Assembly (NCBI RefSeq): GCF_007991615.1 | Contig: NZ_BJYR01000020.1 | Location: forward strand, 62,001-126,000 | Source: Novosphingobium sediminis | GTDB lineage: Bacteria; Pseudomonadota; Alphaproteobacteria; Sphingomonadales; Sphingomonadaceae | Direction: 5' to 3' | Length of the DNA: 64,000 bases | Shown: positions 8,406 to 16,955 of the stretch, piece by piece | Layout: every line of letters begins with the position of its first letter | Position numbering within the stretch: position 1 is the first letter of the stretch | The notes under the pieces: model-generated | The model's input: the letters and a program-made list of their open reading frames with translations, nothing else | The model's database searches: none | What the model was told of the DNA's origin: nothing | Made by a program: the position numbers and the translations under genes

Positions 8406-9637
8406 GCGCCAGCTTTCTTGAAGGTGATGGGGACAGAGACGAACCCGCGCAGCAGCAGGTTGGGCGAGACGCGCAGTTCTGCATCATCCTTGATGCGGAT
8501 ATCATCGAGCCGGCGCAGCAGTTCGGTGAACGCCACCGTCATTTCCTTGCGGCTCAGCATGTTGCCCACGCACATGTGGATGCCCTTGCCGAAGGCGAGG
8601 TGCGTGCGCGCATTGGTGCGCTCGACGTCGAACTTGTCGGGATCGGGATACTTCGCCGGATCGCGGTTCGCCGCGGCATAGCGCAGCATGACCATCTCGC
8701 CCTTCTTGTAGGGACGGCCACCGAGCTCGGTATCCTTGGTTACCAGCCGCCACATGCCGGCGGTCGGCGTATCGAGCCGCAGCACTTCCTCGATCATGTT
8801 GCCGACGAGCGCGGGATTGGCGCGGACCTTTGCCTGCTGATCGGGGTTCTGCGCAAGATGTACGATGCCGCCAGCGAGCGCGTGCGTCGTCGTTTCGTTG
8901 CCAGCCACCATCAGTTGCTGCGCGATCGAGAGGATCTCGGCATCATTGAGCGGCGTTTCGCCATCGAGGCGGGCATTGACGACGTCTGAAAGCAGGTCGT
9001 CGGTCGGCTTCTCGCGGCGGGCGTCGATCTTGACCTTGAGCTTGCGCTGGAAGTCCACGATCTCGTGCGCGCACTCGATCTCACGCTCGCGCGGGATCAT
9101 GTGGCCGAGCCGGTCGGCAAAAGCATCGGACCAGCGCTTCACATCGGCGCGTTCGCTTTCGGAAAATCCCAGCTGCTCGCAGATCACCTGCACCGGCAGG
9201 CCGACGCTGAACGCCTCGACGAAATCGCACTCGCCGTCTTCGATGAAGCCGTCGATCAGCTTGGTCACCTTGTCACGGATGCCGGCTTCCAGCGCGTTCA
9301 CGCGCGGCATCGAGAAGGCGAGATTGACGAGCTTGCGAAAGCGGGTGTGAACTGGCGGATCGGCCGTCAGCAGCGTGTTCATCTGCGGCCAGCCTTCGGC
9401 AAGAATGCCGCTGACTTCCGGATCTTCGGCCAATGCGCCCGAAAGGACTGCGCTGAAGTCGTTCGAGAAGTCTTCCGGACGGCCCGCGGCTTCCGAGCAC
9501 ATCTCGTAATTCATGACGATCTTCATGCCCGTTTCGGGCAGCTCGATCACAGGCGCATTCGCGTGGGCCCACTGATACAGCGGGAACGGGTTCTGCATTA
9601 CCTCGGGATCAAGCAGGCTCTTGGTCATCTCATTCAT
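8402..9637 (-). CDS. Cytochrome P450 monooxygenase
   Basis: A 411-residue soluble bacterial P450. The I-helix oxygen-activation motif AGNETT is at 245-250, the ExxR motif is Glu284-Arg287, and the heme-binding signature FGKGIHMCVG is at 349-358 with Cys356 as iron ligand. The ATG at 9637 gives the normal length. The stop overlaps the start of the acyl-CoA dehydrogenase, so hydroxylation and beta-oxidation genes are co-expressed. About 75 bases upstream lies CCTAGCATTTTC (complement of 9711-9722), identical to a site before the DUF35 gene. No ferredoxin or ferredoxin reductase gene lies in the window, so redox partners must come from elsewhere. CYP subfamily and substrate not determined. Confidence 0.93.
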   Translation of the reverse strand: MNEMTKSLLDPEVMQNPFPLYQWAHANAPVIELPETGMKIVMNYEMCSEAAGRPEDFSNDFSAVLSGALAEDPEVSGILAEGWPQMNTLLTADPPVHTRFRKLVNLAFSMPRVNALEAGIRDKVTKLIDGFIEDGECDFVEAFSVGLPVQVICEQLGFSESERADVKRWSDAFADRLGHMIPREREIECAHEIVDFQRKLKVKIDARREKPTDDLLSDVVNARLDGETPLNDAEILSIAQQLMVAGNETTTHALAGGIVHLAQNPDQQAKVRANPALVGNMIEEVLRLDTPTAGMWRLVTKDTELGGRPYKKGEMVMLRYAAANRDPAKYPDPDKFDVERTNARTHLAFGKGIHMCVGNMLSRKEMTVAFTELLRRLDDIRIKDDAELRVSPNLLLRGFVSVPITFKKAGA

Positions 9638-9747
9638 GGCGATCCCTACACCTCTGTCCCAAATTCGTTTCACATGGGTTTGGCACCGTCAAATACCCCG
9701 TGCCACGCGCGAAAATGCTAGGTCAGATTGCCCGCTTGGGCACGCGT

Positions 9748-10488
9748 TCATGAGTGGACCATGACCCCGCCATCGACCATGATGCCCTGGCCGGTGATGA
9801 AGCGCGCATCATCGGTGGCGAGAAACACCATGACGTCGGCAACGTCCTCCGGCTGACCAACGCGGCCAAGCGCGGAACGGCCAGCGAAATAGTCCTTCGC
9901 CCCCGGCGTATCCTCGAACAGGCTGCGGGTCATGCCGGTGGCAATGGCGCCGGGCTGGACGCAATTCACGGTGATGCCCTGCGGCCCGAGCTCCATCGCC
10001 AGCGCACGAGTAAGGCCGAGCACCGCGTGTTTGGACGTGGTGTAGGCCACGAGCCCCGCATCGCCAAACCGCGACATGATCGAGCCGACGTTAACGACGC
10101 GGCCGCGCCCGGAGGCGCCGAGCAGCGGCATGAGCGCGCGGGTGAGCTTCATCACCGCGGTGACGTTGATGCCGAGCGCGGAATGCCACTGCTCCTCGGT
10201 CATTTCGGCAAACGGACCATTCGGGCACACGCCCGCGTTGTTGATGAGGATGTCGCAGCCGCCGAGCAGGCATTCTGCCGCCCCGGCGATGGCGGCGATG
10301 GAATCGGCATCGCCGACGTCTGCCACCAGCGTGTGCGTGCCGACGATCCCTTCGCCAACCCGGTCGACGCCGAGCACGGCCACGCCTTCTGCCATAAGCC
10401 GCGTCGCCGCTGCCGCACCCATGCCGGACGCCGCGCCCGTGACGACCGCGCGCCTGCCGGTGAGGTCTTTGCCGCGTGCGATGTTCAT
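9748..10488 (-). CDS. Short-chain dehydrogenase/reductase (SDR)
   Basis: A 246-residue classical SDR with TGAASGMG near residues 17-24, NNAG, and the YTTSK active site. The C-terminus ITGQGIMVDGGVMVHS is typical. It starts immediately after the stop of the epoxide-hydrolase-like gene (no gap), placing it in the MDR-ThuA-hydrolase-SDR-P450-dehydrogenase unit. Likely oxidises a hydroxyl or reduces a ketone of the pathway substrate; cofactor preference not assigned. Confidence 0.88.
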   Translation of the reverse strand: MNIARGKDLTGRRAVVTGAASGMGAAAATRLMAEGVAVLGVDRVGEGIVGTHTLVADVGDADSIAAIAGAAECLLGGCDILINNAGVCPNGPFAEMTEEQWHSALGINVTAVMKLTRALMPLLGASGRGRVVNVGSIMSRFGDAGLVAYTTSKHAVLGLTRALAMELGPQGITVNCVQPGAIATGMTRSLFEDTPGAKDYFAGRSALGRVGQPEDVADVMVFLATDDARFITGQGIMVDGGVMVHS

Positions 10489-10854
10489 TCAGGCAAACTC
10501 CCGCTGGAATTCCGCCATGTCGAAATAGTCGCGCCACCTCGCGACCTTGCCCTCTTCATTGATCTCGAACGTGCCCGAGACGCGGATCGCGCGCCAGCGC
10601 CCGCCGACGAGGAACTTGTCCGTCCGTTCGGTCAGCACGACATTGCCGCTGGCGGCGATGTGGTGCGTGATCCATTCCGTGCCCTCGATAGGCGGAAACT
10701 GCCCCATCAGCGCCTGCACGCCCGCAAGGCCCACGGCAGGCTCCATCGGAATGTTATGCCAGACGATATCGTCCGCCATCATGGCGAAGGCGGCTGGCGC
10801 ATCGCCCCGGTTCCATGCGGCGATGAACGCTTCGACCACTTCCTGCGGGGTCAT
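10489..10854 (-). CDS. Limonene-1,2-epoxide hydrolase-like protein (NTF2 fold)
   Basis: A 121-residue NTF2-fold protein resembling limonene-1,2-epoxide hydrolases, which open epoxides by general acid-base catalysis. The family's Asp-Arg-Asp set can be traced: ERTDKF supplies Arg and the first Asp, and WRDYFD the second Asp. The Asn of HNIPMEP matches the water-binding Asn, but the Tyr usually two residues before it is Trp here (IVWHN). The ATG at 10854 gives the usual small length, 10 bases after the upstream ThuA-like gene. An epoxide made by the P450 downstream is one possible substrate. A hydratase or isomerase role cannot be excluded. Confidence 0.75.
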   Translation of the reverse strand: MTPQEVVEAFIAAWNRGDAPAAFAMMADDIVWHNIPMEPAVGLAGVQALMGQFPPIEGTEWITHHIAASGNVVLTERTDKFLVGGRWRAIRVSGTFEINEEGKVARWRDYFDMAEFQREFA

Positions 10855-10864
10855 GCTGCTCTCC

Positions 10865-11650
10865 CTAGCTGTGCGCTGTCCATTGCAGCGCATTGGCGAT
10901 GATCTGGCGGACGACGGGGTTGGCATATGTGTGCGGCCCGTCGCCGAATTGGCAGTAGACGATCTGCGCCGCACCGACCGGCTTGGTCCAGGCCACCAGA
11001 TTGCTGCCCGGAGGGTGCGGCCAATCCGAATTGTCGAACATGCGGCCCGCGACAGCGTGGGCGGCGGAGTAGAAGTTCTCGGCGACATAGTCATGCCGCG
11101 CGCGGATCAGCGGGGTGACGCTGTCTTCGAACACTTCGCCGAGATAGAGTTCGTCGTTGACTTCGAACGTTGCGGGCACGCCTTCGAGCACGGGATGTTC
11201 GGCCACCAGTTCGGCGGTGTAGTCCACATCATGCCGATAGCCGGAATCGAGCTTTGCTTCGCCGCGCACCATGCCCGGCTGGTAGAGGAAGCGGCCGCCG
11301 ACCCATTCGCTCCACTGCGGCCATTCCGCCCAACCGGCGATGGCGTGGTGCATCATCACCGCGCCGCGCCCGCTGGCAAAGCGCCGCTCCAGCGCGGCCT
11401 TGAAGGCATCGGACGGCGCTGCCGTCTTCACCGTGCCATCCGCGAAGGTGTAGCCTGGCATGTCGTAGAACAGCGCCGCGTCCGCGCTGTCCGCAGCACC
11501 CGCCGCGACGCGCTCCTCGGCCTCGGGGTGGACATAGTGGACCACCTGCCATTCCCCCGGCAGCTTGTCCGCCACGGCCGCGAGGAAGGCCTCCCAAGGC
11601 CCTTCCTCGTAAGGGTGCCCACCCGAAAGGACGAGAAGCGTGTGCGTCAT
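10865..11650 (-). CDS. ThuA-like domain protein
   Basis: A 261-residue ThuA-like protein, divergent from the one at 6606-7346. Segments LLVLSGGHPYEEGPWEAFL, FASGRGAVMMHHAIAGW, HPVLEGVPATFEVNDELYL and IVYCQFGDGPHTYANP fit the family (His in MMHHA, gift-wrapped by a Rossmann-like pattern). It lies between the MDR reductase (3-base gap) and the epoxide-hydrolase-like gene (10-base gap). Two unrelated-looking ThuA-like genes in one catabolic operon is unusual. No signal peptide. Enzymatic role unknown. Confidence 0.8.
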   Translation of the reverse strand: MTHTLLVLSGGHPYEEGPWEAFLAAVADKLPGEWQVVHYVHPEAEERVAAGAADSADAALFYDMPGYTFADGTVKTAAPSDAFKAALERRFASGRGAVMMHHAIAGWAEWPQWSEWVGGRFLYQPGMVRGEAKLDSGYRHDVDYTAELVAEHPVLEGVPATFEVNDELYLGEVFEDSVTPLIRARHDYVAENFYSAAHAVAGRMFDNSDWPHPPGSNLVAWTKPVGAAQIVYCQFGDGPHTYANPVVRQIIANALQWTAHS

Positions 11651-11653
11651 GGC

Positions 11654-12673
11654 TCAGCTCAGCTTGAGGATCATCTTGCCGTCGTTCGAGCCGCTGAACA
11701 GCCGCAGGAACGCCGGAAGCGCGTTGTCGATACCGTCGTCGACATGCTCGTCGAACACCAGCTTGCCTTCGGTGATCCAGCCCGCCATCGCGGCAATGCC
11801 TTCGCCGAAGCGCGGCACGTAGTCCGCCACGAGCAGGCCGGTCATCGAGGCACGCTTGACGATGAGCTGCCACACGTTGCGCGCGCCGGTCTTCTCGCCC
11901 GCGTTGTTGTATTCGCTGATGAGACCGCACACACCGATGCGCGCGTACATCGCGAGGTTGTTGAGCCCGGCGTCGAGGATGTCACCGCCAACGTTCTCGA
12001 AGATCACGTTGACGCCCTGCGGCGCGGCCTCGGCGATCTCGGCCGAAAGCTGGTCCACGTTCTTGCCGCGGTAATCGATGGCGACATCGAAGCCGTAGCG
12101 CTCCACCAGACGCTTGCACTTCTCCGGCCCACCGGCGATGCCGATGACCTTGCTGGCGCCCTTGATCTTGGCGATCTGGCCGACGAGCGAGCCGACCGCA
12201 CCCGCCGCGCCCGTTACCAGCACGACATCGCCCGGCTGCGGGCGGCACACCTCAAGGTAGCCGAAATAGGCGGTCATCCCCACCGCGCCGAGCACCGAGA
12301 GGAAGTTCGTCGGCGAAGGCACGATGGTCGGATCGATCGGGGCGCTGAAGCCGCCTGCTTGCGAGACCGAGTATTCCTCGATCGCGTTCAGGCCCGAAAC
12401 CCACTGACCAACGGGGAAATCGGCGGTCTTGCTCGCCACCACTTCACCCACGGTCGATGCACGCACCGGCGTGCCCAGCGGGATCGGCGGCATGTAGCTC
12501 GGCGCATCGTCCATCCAGCCGCGCATCGCGGGATCGAGCGAGGCATAATGGTTGCGGATCAGGAACTGGCCGTCAGAAAGCTCGGGCAGAGCTTCCGAAA
12601 CGAGGCTGAAGTCTTCGGCCACGGGCGCGCCATTGGGGCGGCGGACCAGCAGGAAACGGCGATTTTGCGTCAC
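11654..12673 (-). CDS. MDR-superfamily NADP-dependent oxidoreductase (CurA/LTB4DH-like)
   Basis: A 339-residue zinc-free medium-chain reductase of the leukotriene B4 12-hydroxydehydrogenase/curcumin reductase type, which reduces alpha,beta-unsaturated ketones with NADPH. It has the glycine-rich GAAGAVGS and the KCKRLVERYGFDVAIDYR region for NADP recognition, and ends in FSGSNDGKMILKLS. The GTG start at 12673 has AAGGAG seven bases upstream, and TAGGCT (complement of 12712-12717) is a possible minus-10. It is the first gene of the long minus-strand unit. Three paralogues occur at 24338, 34474 and 57013. Confidence 0.88.
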   Translation of the reverse strand: MTQNRRFLLVRRPNGAPVAEDFSLVSEALPELSDGQFLIRNHYASLDPAMRGWMDDAPSYMPPIPLGTPVRASTVGEVVASKTADFPVGQWVSGLNAIEEYSVSQAGGFSAPIDPTIVPSPTNFLSVLGAVGMTAYFGYLEVCRPQPGDVVLVTGAAGAVGSLVGQIAKIKGASKVIGIAGGPEKCKRLVERYGFDVAIDYRGKNVDQLSAEIAEAAPQGVNVIFENVGGDILDAGLNNLAMYARIGVCGLISEYNNAGEKTGARNVWQLIVKRASMTGLLVADYVPRFGEGIAAMAGWITEGKLVFDEHVDDGIDNALPAFLRLFSGSNDGKMILKLS

Positions 12674-12886
12674 AGAAGGGCTCCTTGGCGGGTTTGACCC
12701 GAAGGGCGTAGAGCCTAGACCCAGCCAGCGCCAAGACGACTGTCATTTTTGCCCATCAGGGCTGGGCCATGCGGCGGCCTCACTCCCCATTTTGGCAGGT
12801 GTGTGCGCCCCCCATCGCACCCACATTGCAGTGCAGGCCGCCACCCAGCGCGGCGATATGGGAACTTCAAAAGGATTCCGGGGGCC

Positions 12887-14335
12887 ATGGCTGAACCGTT
12901 CTTCGATCACCCCTACCTCTCCGGCCACCACGCGCCGATCCGCTTCGAGGCGGATGCGCCCGACCTGATCGTCCAAGGCCAGCTGCCGGATGACCTTGCC
13001 GGCCTCTTCTACCGCAACGGTCCTGATCCGCTCTACCCGCCGCGCGAGGGCGACTATCACTGGTTCGACGGCGACGGCATGGTCTTCGCGTTCGAGTTTG
13101 CCGATGGCCGCGTCTCGATGCGCAACCGCTGGGTGAAGACGGAGAAGTTCGAGCTTGAGAAAGCCGCGGGCCGCCGGCTGTTCGGCATCTTCGGCAATCC
13201 GATGACATCCGACCCCAGCGTGCAGGGCAAGCGCTACAACACCGGCAACACCAACATCATCCTCCACGGCGGGCAGCTCCTTGCACTGATGGAAGGCGCG
13301 CCGCCAGTGGCGCTCGATCCGCGCAAACTGGATACGCTGCACGAGGAGACCTACGGCGGCCTCGTCACCTCCAGTTTCTCGGCGCACCCCAAGATCGATT
13401 ACGCCACGCGTGAGATGATCAACACCGGCGCTGCCATCCACGGCATGATGGGCCCGGCGGAAATGCGCTATGATGTGGTCGCGGCGGACGGGACGATCCG
13501 CAAGACCGAGATCATTCCGATGCCGCACTTCAGCCTGATGCACACCTTCCTGCTGACGGAAAACTGGGCGATCTTCCCGTTCATCCCGATCGACACCGAC
13601 CTCAAGCGCTTCGCCGCCGGTGGGCCGATGACGGCGTGGGTCAACGACCGCCCGACCAAGTTCGCCGTCATGCCGCGCGAGGGCACGGCGGATCAGATCA
13701 AGTGGTTCGAGTTCGAACCGCGCCACATGTTCCACGAACTCAACGTGTGGGAAGAGGACGGCAAGATCCTGGCGGACGTCGCCGCCGCGAATGGCACCGC
13801 GCTGTTTCCGGACGAAACCGGCGCGCGCCGGACGCACCTCGATACCCAGCAAAGCCTGCGCCGCTGGACCATCGACCCCAACGGCAACACCGGCTGGATC
13901 AAGGAAGAAGTGCTCAACGGGCGCGACATCCAGTTCCCCCGCCCCGACGACCGCCTGATGACGCGCAAGAGCCGCCACAGCTTTGCCAACATCAACCTGA
14001 AATCACGCGATGGCCGCGTCGAGGGCATGGACGCCGTCCTGCGCTACGACACGCAGACCGGCGAAGAAGACATCTGGCACTTCGGCGCAGGCGCGGCCGC
14101 GGGCGAACTCGTGTTCGCACCGCGCCTTGGCAGCACCGACGAAGCTGACGGCTATGCCATGACGCTCGTCCACCCCGCGAACAGCGGCACCAGCGAACTG
14201 GCGATCTTTGCCGCCAAGGACATTGCTGCCGGGCCGATTGCCCGCGTGATGATCCCGTTCCGCGTGCCCAGCGGCTTCCACTGCAACTTCTACGCCGAGG
14301 ACAATCCGCTCTACCAGCAGACCCTGTCCAACTAA
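12887..14335 (+). CDS. Carotenoid cleavage / lignostilbene-type dioxygenase
   Basis: A 482-residue non-heme iron oxygenase of the retinal-pigment-epithelium/carotenoid oxygenase family, which cleaves a conjugated C=C bond with O2. The four iron-binding His are visible: His167 (FSAHPK), His219 (HFSLMHT), His283 (MFHELN) and His465 (GFHCN). The entry motif FYRNGPDPLYP is also present. The ATG at 12887 gives a normal length and has AAAGGA upstream. Sphingomonad members include lignostilbene dioxygenases and NOV1-type stilbene cleavage enzymes; apocarotenoid cleavage is the alternative. It is followed 24 bases later by an acyl-CoA ligase. Confidence 0.92.
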   Translation: MAEPFFDHPYLSGHHAPIRFEADAPDLIVQGQLPDDLAGLFYRNGPDPLYPPREGDYHWFDGDGMVFAFEFADGRVSMRNRWVKTEKFELEKAAGRRLFGIFGNPMTSDPSVQGKRYNTGNTNIILHGGQLLALMEGAPPVALDPRKLDTLHEETYGGLVTSSFSAHPKIDYATREMINTGAAIHGMMGPAEMRYDVVAADGTIRKTEIIPMPHFSLMHTFLLTENWAIFPFIPIDTDLKRFAAGGPMTAWVNDRPTKFAVMPREGTADQIKWFEFEPRHMFHELNVWEEDGKILADVAAANGTALFPDETGARRTHLDTQQSLRRWTIDPNGNTGWIKEEVLNGRDIQFPRPDDRLMTRKSRHSFANINLKSRDGRVEGMDAVLRYDTQTGEEDIWHFGAGAAAGELVFAPRLGSTDEADGYAMTLVHPANSGTSELAIFAAKDIAAGPIARVMIPFRVPSGFHCNFYAEDNPLYQQTLSN

Positions 14336-14359
14336 GGCACGAGCTAACGAAAGCGTCCC

Positions 14360-15973
14360 ATGACCACTATCCCTGCGCATCTTGCGCAATACGCCGCCGA
14401 CGGCAGTTGGACCAACATGACCATCGGCGACTATGCGCGCCGCTGGGCTGAAACCGATCCGGACAAAGTCGTCTATCTCGGCGATCCCGCCGCCCCGACT
14501 TACGCAAGCCTCTTGGCGGATGGCGAGGCGCTCGCCCGCGCTCTGCATGATCTCGGCCTGCGCACGGGTGATGTGATCGGCTTCCAGGTGCCCAACTGGG
14601 TCGAGGCGTCGGTGATCAACCTGGCCGCCAATCTCGGCGGCTTCGTGGTCGCGCCGATCGTGCCGATCTACCGCGATGCCGAAGTGATCCAGATGCTGGG
14701 TGATTGCGGGGCCAAGGCCTATTTCGTGGCGGAAAGCTTCAGGGGCTACGACTTTGCCGGGATGATGGACCGGGTGCGCCCGCACCTGCCCGAACTGAAG
14801 CACGTCATCTACGTGCGCCCCACCGAGCGCACGCCCGATTATGCCGCGTTGGTCGAGCATGGGCGGGGCCTCAATACCCCGCTCGAAAAGGTCGACCCGA
14901 ATGCGCTGAAGCTCGTTCTCTATACCTCGGGCACCACCGGCCGGGCCAAGGCCGTGCTCCACTCGCACAACACGCTGGACCGCGTCGCGCAGTTCGGCCG
15001 CAAGTACAGCGGCGTGCCGAACGACGTGACGCTGATGCCCTCGCCTGTCACGCATATCTCAGGGTTCTCGGGCGGGCTGGAAAAGCCCTTTGCTTCGGGC
15101 AGCCAAGTGGTTCTGATGGAAGTGTGGAAGGCCAAGGAAGCGGTCGAACTGATCGACCGCTACGGCGTGACCTCCACCGTCGCCGCCACGCCCTTCCTGC
15201 AGGAACTGTGTGACGCGGCAGATGCTGCCGGTTCCTCGCTTCCCACCTTCCGCCGGTTCGCCTGCGGCGGTGCGGCGATCCCTTCGGAGCTGGTCTACAC
15301 CGCCAACAAGCGCCTTGCGCACGCCTGCGCCTACCGCGTTTACGGCAGCAGCGAAGTGCCGCTGGCAACGCCCGGTGTCCTACCCGAAGAGAGCCTTGAA
15401 CTGGCCGCCGAAACCGATGGCCGCCCGCTCGATTATGAACTGCGGCTTGTGGACGATGACGGCAACGAAGTGCCCCACGGCACCGACGGCGAAATCCTCG
15501 TGCGCGGCCCGGCGATGTTCCTTGGCTATGCGGACGAAGCGCAGACCCGCGAGGCGCTGACCGACGACGGCTTCTTCAAGACCGGCGACATCGGCCGCAT
15601 CACGCCTTCGGGCTCGCTCGTGATCACCGGTCGCAAGAAGGACCTCATCATCCGCGGCGGCGAGAACATCAGCGCCAAGGAAATCGAGGATGTGCTGCAC
15701 CTTCACCCGGCGATCAAGGAAGCCGCAGTGGTCTCGATGCCGCACCCGCGCCTCGGAGAAGGCATCTGCGCCTATCTCATTCCGGAAGGCGCAGACCAGC
15801 CGGATCTTCCGACGCTGTCCGCCTTCGTCAGCGAGGCAGGCCTCGCCAAGCAGAAGTGTCCCGAGCGGATCGAATGGGTGGACACCTTCCCGCGCACCGC
15901 ATCAGGCAAGATACGCAAGGACGTGCTGCGCACGATGATCAAGGAAAAGGTGGCCGCGGAAAAGGCGGGGTAA
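14360..15973 (+). CDS. Acyl-CoA synthetase (AMP-dependent ligase)
   Basis: A 537-residue ANL-superfamily ligase that forms acyl-CoA through an acyl adenylate. The ATP-binding P-loop YTSGTTGRAKAVLHSHN is near residues 192-208. YGSSE is near 330, TGDIGR and GRKKDLIIRGGENIS near 410-440. The catalytic Lys is in TASGKIRKDVL near the end. It lies in one unit with the carotenoid oxygenase, suggesting it activates a carboxylic acid arising from the cleaved product. The ribosome binding site is weak. Substrate unassigned; cyclohexanecarboxylate- and aryl-acid ligases are related. Confidence 0.9.
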   Translation: MTTIPAHLAQYAADGSWTNMTIGDYARRWAETDPDKVVYLGDPAAPTYASLLADGEALARALHDLGLRTGDVIGFQVPNWVEASVINLAANLGGFVVAPIVPIYRDAEVIQMLGDCGAKAYFVAESFRGYDFAGMMDRVRPHLPELKHVIYVRPTERTPDYAALVEHGRGLNTPLEKVDPNALKLVLYTSGTTGRAKAVLHSHNTLDRVAQFGRKYSGVPNDVTLMPSPVTHISGFSGGLEKPFASGSQVVLMEVWKAKEAVELIDRYGVTSTVAATPFLQELCDAADAAGSSLPTFRRFACGGAAIPSELVYTANKRLAHACAYRVYGSSEVPLATPGVLPEESLELAAETDGRPLDYELRLVDDDGNEVPHGTDGEILVRGPAMFLGYADEAQTREALTDDGFFKTGDIGRITPSGSLVITGRKKDLIIRGGENISAKEIEDVLHLHPAIKEAAVVSMPHPRLGEGICAYLIPEGADQPDLPTLSAFVSEAGLAKQKCPERIEWVDTFPRTASGKIRKDVLRTMIKEKVAAEKAG

Positions 15974-15997
15974 AGAACAGCCCCAATCCCCTCAGTC

Positions 15998-16113
15998 GTC
16001 ATTGCGAGCCCTTCGGCTGTCTGCTTGCAGCAGCCGCTCAGGGTAAACCAAGCGAAGCAATCCAGAGCGGTAGCGCGTGCCGCTCTGGATTGCTTCGCTA
16101 CGCTCGCAATGAC
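15998..16113. repeat. Palindromic intergenic element, copy 2, interrupted by an insert
   Basis: Outer arms GTCATTGCGAGC (15998-16009) and 16102-16113 pair, and inner arms 16051-16070 and 16080-16099 pair perfectly. This matches copy 1 except that three bases of the left arm are replaced by about 41 bases. Positions 16009-16043 form a module also found at 45203-45236 inside a different palindrome. The copy sits between the convergent ligase and SDR genes. Confidence 0.88.
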
Positions 16114-16129
16114 GAATTATGGTTGGTGC

Positions 16130-16936
16130 TTAGTTCCCCGAAGCCTGCATCGCCGCCATCGCGGCGCCGACCGCCGCCTGGATCTCGCCCGGACGGGGGT
16201 TGCGGCGCAGGGTAAGGCCACCGTTGATCTGCAGGTTCTGGCCCGACATGAAGCAATCGTCGCTCACCACCCACAGCGCGGCCTTGGCGATATCCTCCGA
16301 AGTGCCGACGCGGCCGAGCGGGTATTCCTTGACGAACGCATCGGCGAGGCCGGGGACCGCGAACGACTGCTCTGTCATCGGGCTTAGCGTGAAGCCCGGC
16401 GAAAGCACGTTGGCGCGGATGCCCTGCGAACCATATTGATTAGCAACACAGCGGATCAGCGCCTCGGAGCCCGCCTTGGTGGCGATGTAGGCCGCGTGAT
16501 CGTCGATGATGCACTGCGTGGTCGCCGAAGAGATCTGCACCAGCGACCCGCCATGCGGCATCGCGCGGACGAAGGCGCTGAGGAAGTAATGCACGCCCTT
16601 CAATTGCAGCGCGATGATCTGGTCGAGCTCTTCCTCGGTGATCTCATGCAGGCCCTTGAGCAGGCCCCAGCCGGTGGCGTTGATGGCAATATCGACCTTG
16701 CCGTGGCGCTCAAGAACCGTGCTGGCGAGCGCCTCGACATCGGCCTTCTTCGCAAGGTCGCACAGCGCCCAATCGCCTGCGATGCCGCCGGCAAAGGTCT
16801 TGAGCGGCTCAGCCTTGCGGCCCGCGACGACGACCTTCGCGCCAGCATCCGCCAAAGTGCGGGCGATGTGCTGGCCCATGTTATTCTCGCCCGCCGCACC
16901 GATGACGACGGCAACCTTGCCCGAGAGATTGGTCAT
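16130..16936 (-). CDS. SDR-family oxidoreductase with atypical cofactor motif
   Basis: A 268-residue SDR. The usual TGxxxGIG is replaced by GAAGENNMG, a pattern reminiscent of enoyl-ACP-reductase-like divergent SDRs. The active-site Ser (QISSATTQ) and YIATK are intact. The ATG at 16936 gives the right length; earlier in-frame codons belong to the preceding gene's region. The C-terminus (GLTLRRNPRPGEIQAAVGAA) is longer than in classical SDRs. It is the last of three minus-strand genes with an ABM-domain and an NTF2-fold gene, 19 bases after the former. Oxidoreductase assignment is firm; substrate and direction are not. Confidence 0.85.
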   Translation of the reverse strand: MTNLSGKVAVVIGAAGENNMGQHIARTLADAGAKVVVAGRKAEPLKTFAGGIAGDWALCDLAKKADVEALASTVLERHGKVDIAINATGWGLLKGLHEITEEELDQIIALQLKGVHYFLSAFVRAMPHGGSLVQISSATTQCIIDDHAAYIATKAGSEALIRCVANQYGSQGIRANVLSPGFTLSPMTEQSFAVPGLADAFVKEYPLGRVGTSEDIAKAALWVVSDDCFMSGQNLQINGGLTLRRNPRPGEIQAAVGAAMAAMQASGN

Positions 16937-16955
16937 GACCTTGTTTCCTTTGCTC

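Noticed and set aside
10865..11650. Glutamine amidotransferase
   Set aside because: The ThuA fold is related, but no catalytic Cys-His pair of class I amidotransferases was found.
10547..12697. A 716-codon plus-strand open frame opposite ThuA and MDR genes
   Set aside because: It overlaps several well-supported minus-strand genes, and its sequence shows no recognisable family.
15998..16113. Insertion sequence
   Set aside because: The element is too short to encode a transposase, and no transposase gene or target duplication was seen.
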